Positions 63,669-64,000 of a DNA stretch of 64,000 bases are shown here, in pieces (position 1 is the first letter of the stretch; each line of letters begins with the position of its first letter). This DNA comes from Podospora bellae-mahoneyi (taxonomy: Eukaryota > Ascomycota > Sordariomycetes > Sordariales > Podosporaceae), in the NCBI RefSeq assembly GCF_035222275.1, contig NC_085884.1:4030001-4094000 (forward strand). Direction: 5' to 3'. The position numbers and the translations under genes are program-made. The notes under the pieces are model-generated. The model made no database searches. It was given only the letters and a program-made list of their open reading frames with translations, and was not told the origin of the DNA.

Positions 63669-64000
63669 CATGAGAAATGCGGTGAGGATATCTTGTCTGA
63701 TTAGTAGATAGATGGCTGTATGCAACCCACCTCGTCCATTCACACCATCTTTCCGTATAGCCACCCAATACTGTTGCCCGGTACCAGCAGAACTTTCAAT
63801 GGTCGCTCACTGATTGGCCATCGTCCCGCTACACAAATGTGTGGTTTGCGGCTGAGCTCCAACTTGATCCCTGTAAGCAGCCATTCCCAATGAAGCTCGC
63901 GAACGATCATACGATACAAGAATAGTCTACACATGTTGCTGCATGACCCATGTCGCCACTTGTGGAACTTATGCAAGACGCCATATGGCTGGCTTCTAAG
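63669..64000. other. window end, no gene seen
   Basis: About 330 bp downstream of the ubiquitin-like gene. A minus-strand open frame spans 63740-63976 but has no recognisable domain and no clear codon bias. It could belong to a gene continuing outside the window. Confidence 0.35.

Noticed and set aside
63740-63976. 78-codon minus-strand frame at the window end
   Set aside because: No recognisable domain and no codon bias. It is kept only as a remark in the end-of-window entry.

Overview
The window is nuclear DNA of a filamentous ascomycete, most likely a Sordariomycete and probably Sordariales (Podospora/Chaetomium-like). The order-level placement is inference from protein character, not from a search. 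The signs are GC-rich third codon positions, many short introns of about 50-130 bp with GTRNGT donors, CTRAC-like branch points and YAG acceptors, single-gene spacing on both strands without operons, an intron-bearing tRNA, and a plant-cell-wall degradation repertoire. No transposon, retroelement, virus-like element or CRISPR array was recognised.

Layout. 0-6.4 kb: weakly supported small frames and one large Ser/Pro-rich protein of about 1,309 aa with an unrecognised conserved-looking core. 7-7.6 kb: PBDC1/Ypl225w-type eEF1A chaperone. 8-12.5 kb: full-length STE6-type ABC exporter. 12.9-13.8 kb: AA9 lytic polysaccharide monooxygenase. 15.8-17 kb: CE15 glucuronoyl esterase. 18.4-20.2 kb: DHA1-type MFS transporter. 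20.4-21.6 kb: DUF1769-type protein. 22-25.6 kb: proteasome subunit RPN2. 27-29.7 kb: mRNA-capping RNA 5'-triphosphatase. 30.3-31.3 kb: NmrA-like reductase. 31.7-32.8 kb: ankyrin protein. 32.9-34.9 kb: sugar porter. 34.9-40.8 kb: gene-poor 5.9 kb. 40.8-42 kb: Myb-like protein. 43.7-45.1 kb: COX10. 46.4-47.7 kb: transaldolase. 48.7 kb: tRNA-Pro(AGG) with intron. 49.4-53 kb: kinesin-8. 53.6-56.9 kb: GH115 alpha-glucuronidase. 58.9-60.1 kb: BuGZ/ZNF207-like zinc-finger protein. 60.5 kb: small Cys-rich protein. 60.9-61.1 kb: degenerate 21-22 bp repeat array. 61.6-63.7 kb: a divergent pair, a DUF6594-type membrane protein and a small ubiquitin-like protein.

Functional themes. Most genes are housekeeping (proteasome, capping, heme A synthesis, translation chaperone, spindle and kinesin). 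Three secreted enzymes (AA9, CE15, GH115) concern plant cell wall. CE15 and GH115 both act on the 4-O-methylglucuronic acid decoration of glucuronoxylan, one on its ester to lignin and the other on its glycosidic bond to xylan. They are 37 kb apart, so this is shared biology rather than a demonstrated cluster. The least explained part is 60.4-63.7 kb.

Exon boundaries were worked out by hand from splice signals and reading-frame continuity. For spliced genes the stated span runs from start codon to stop codon and the exon limits are in the evidence. No database search was possible, so family names rest on recognised motifs.
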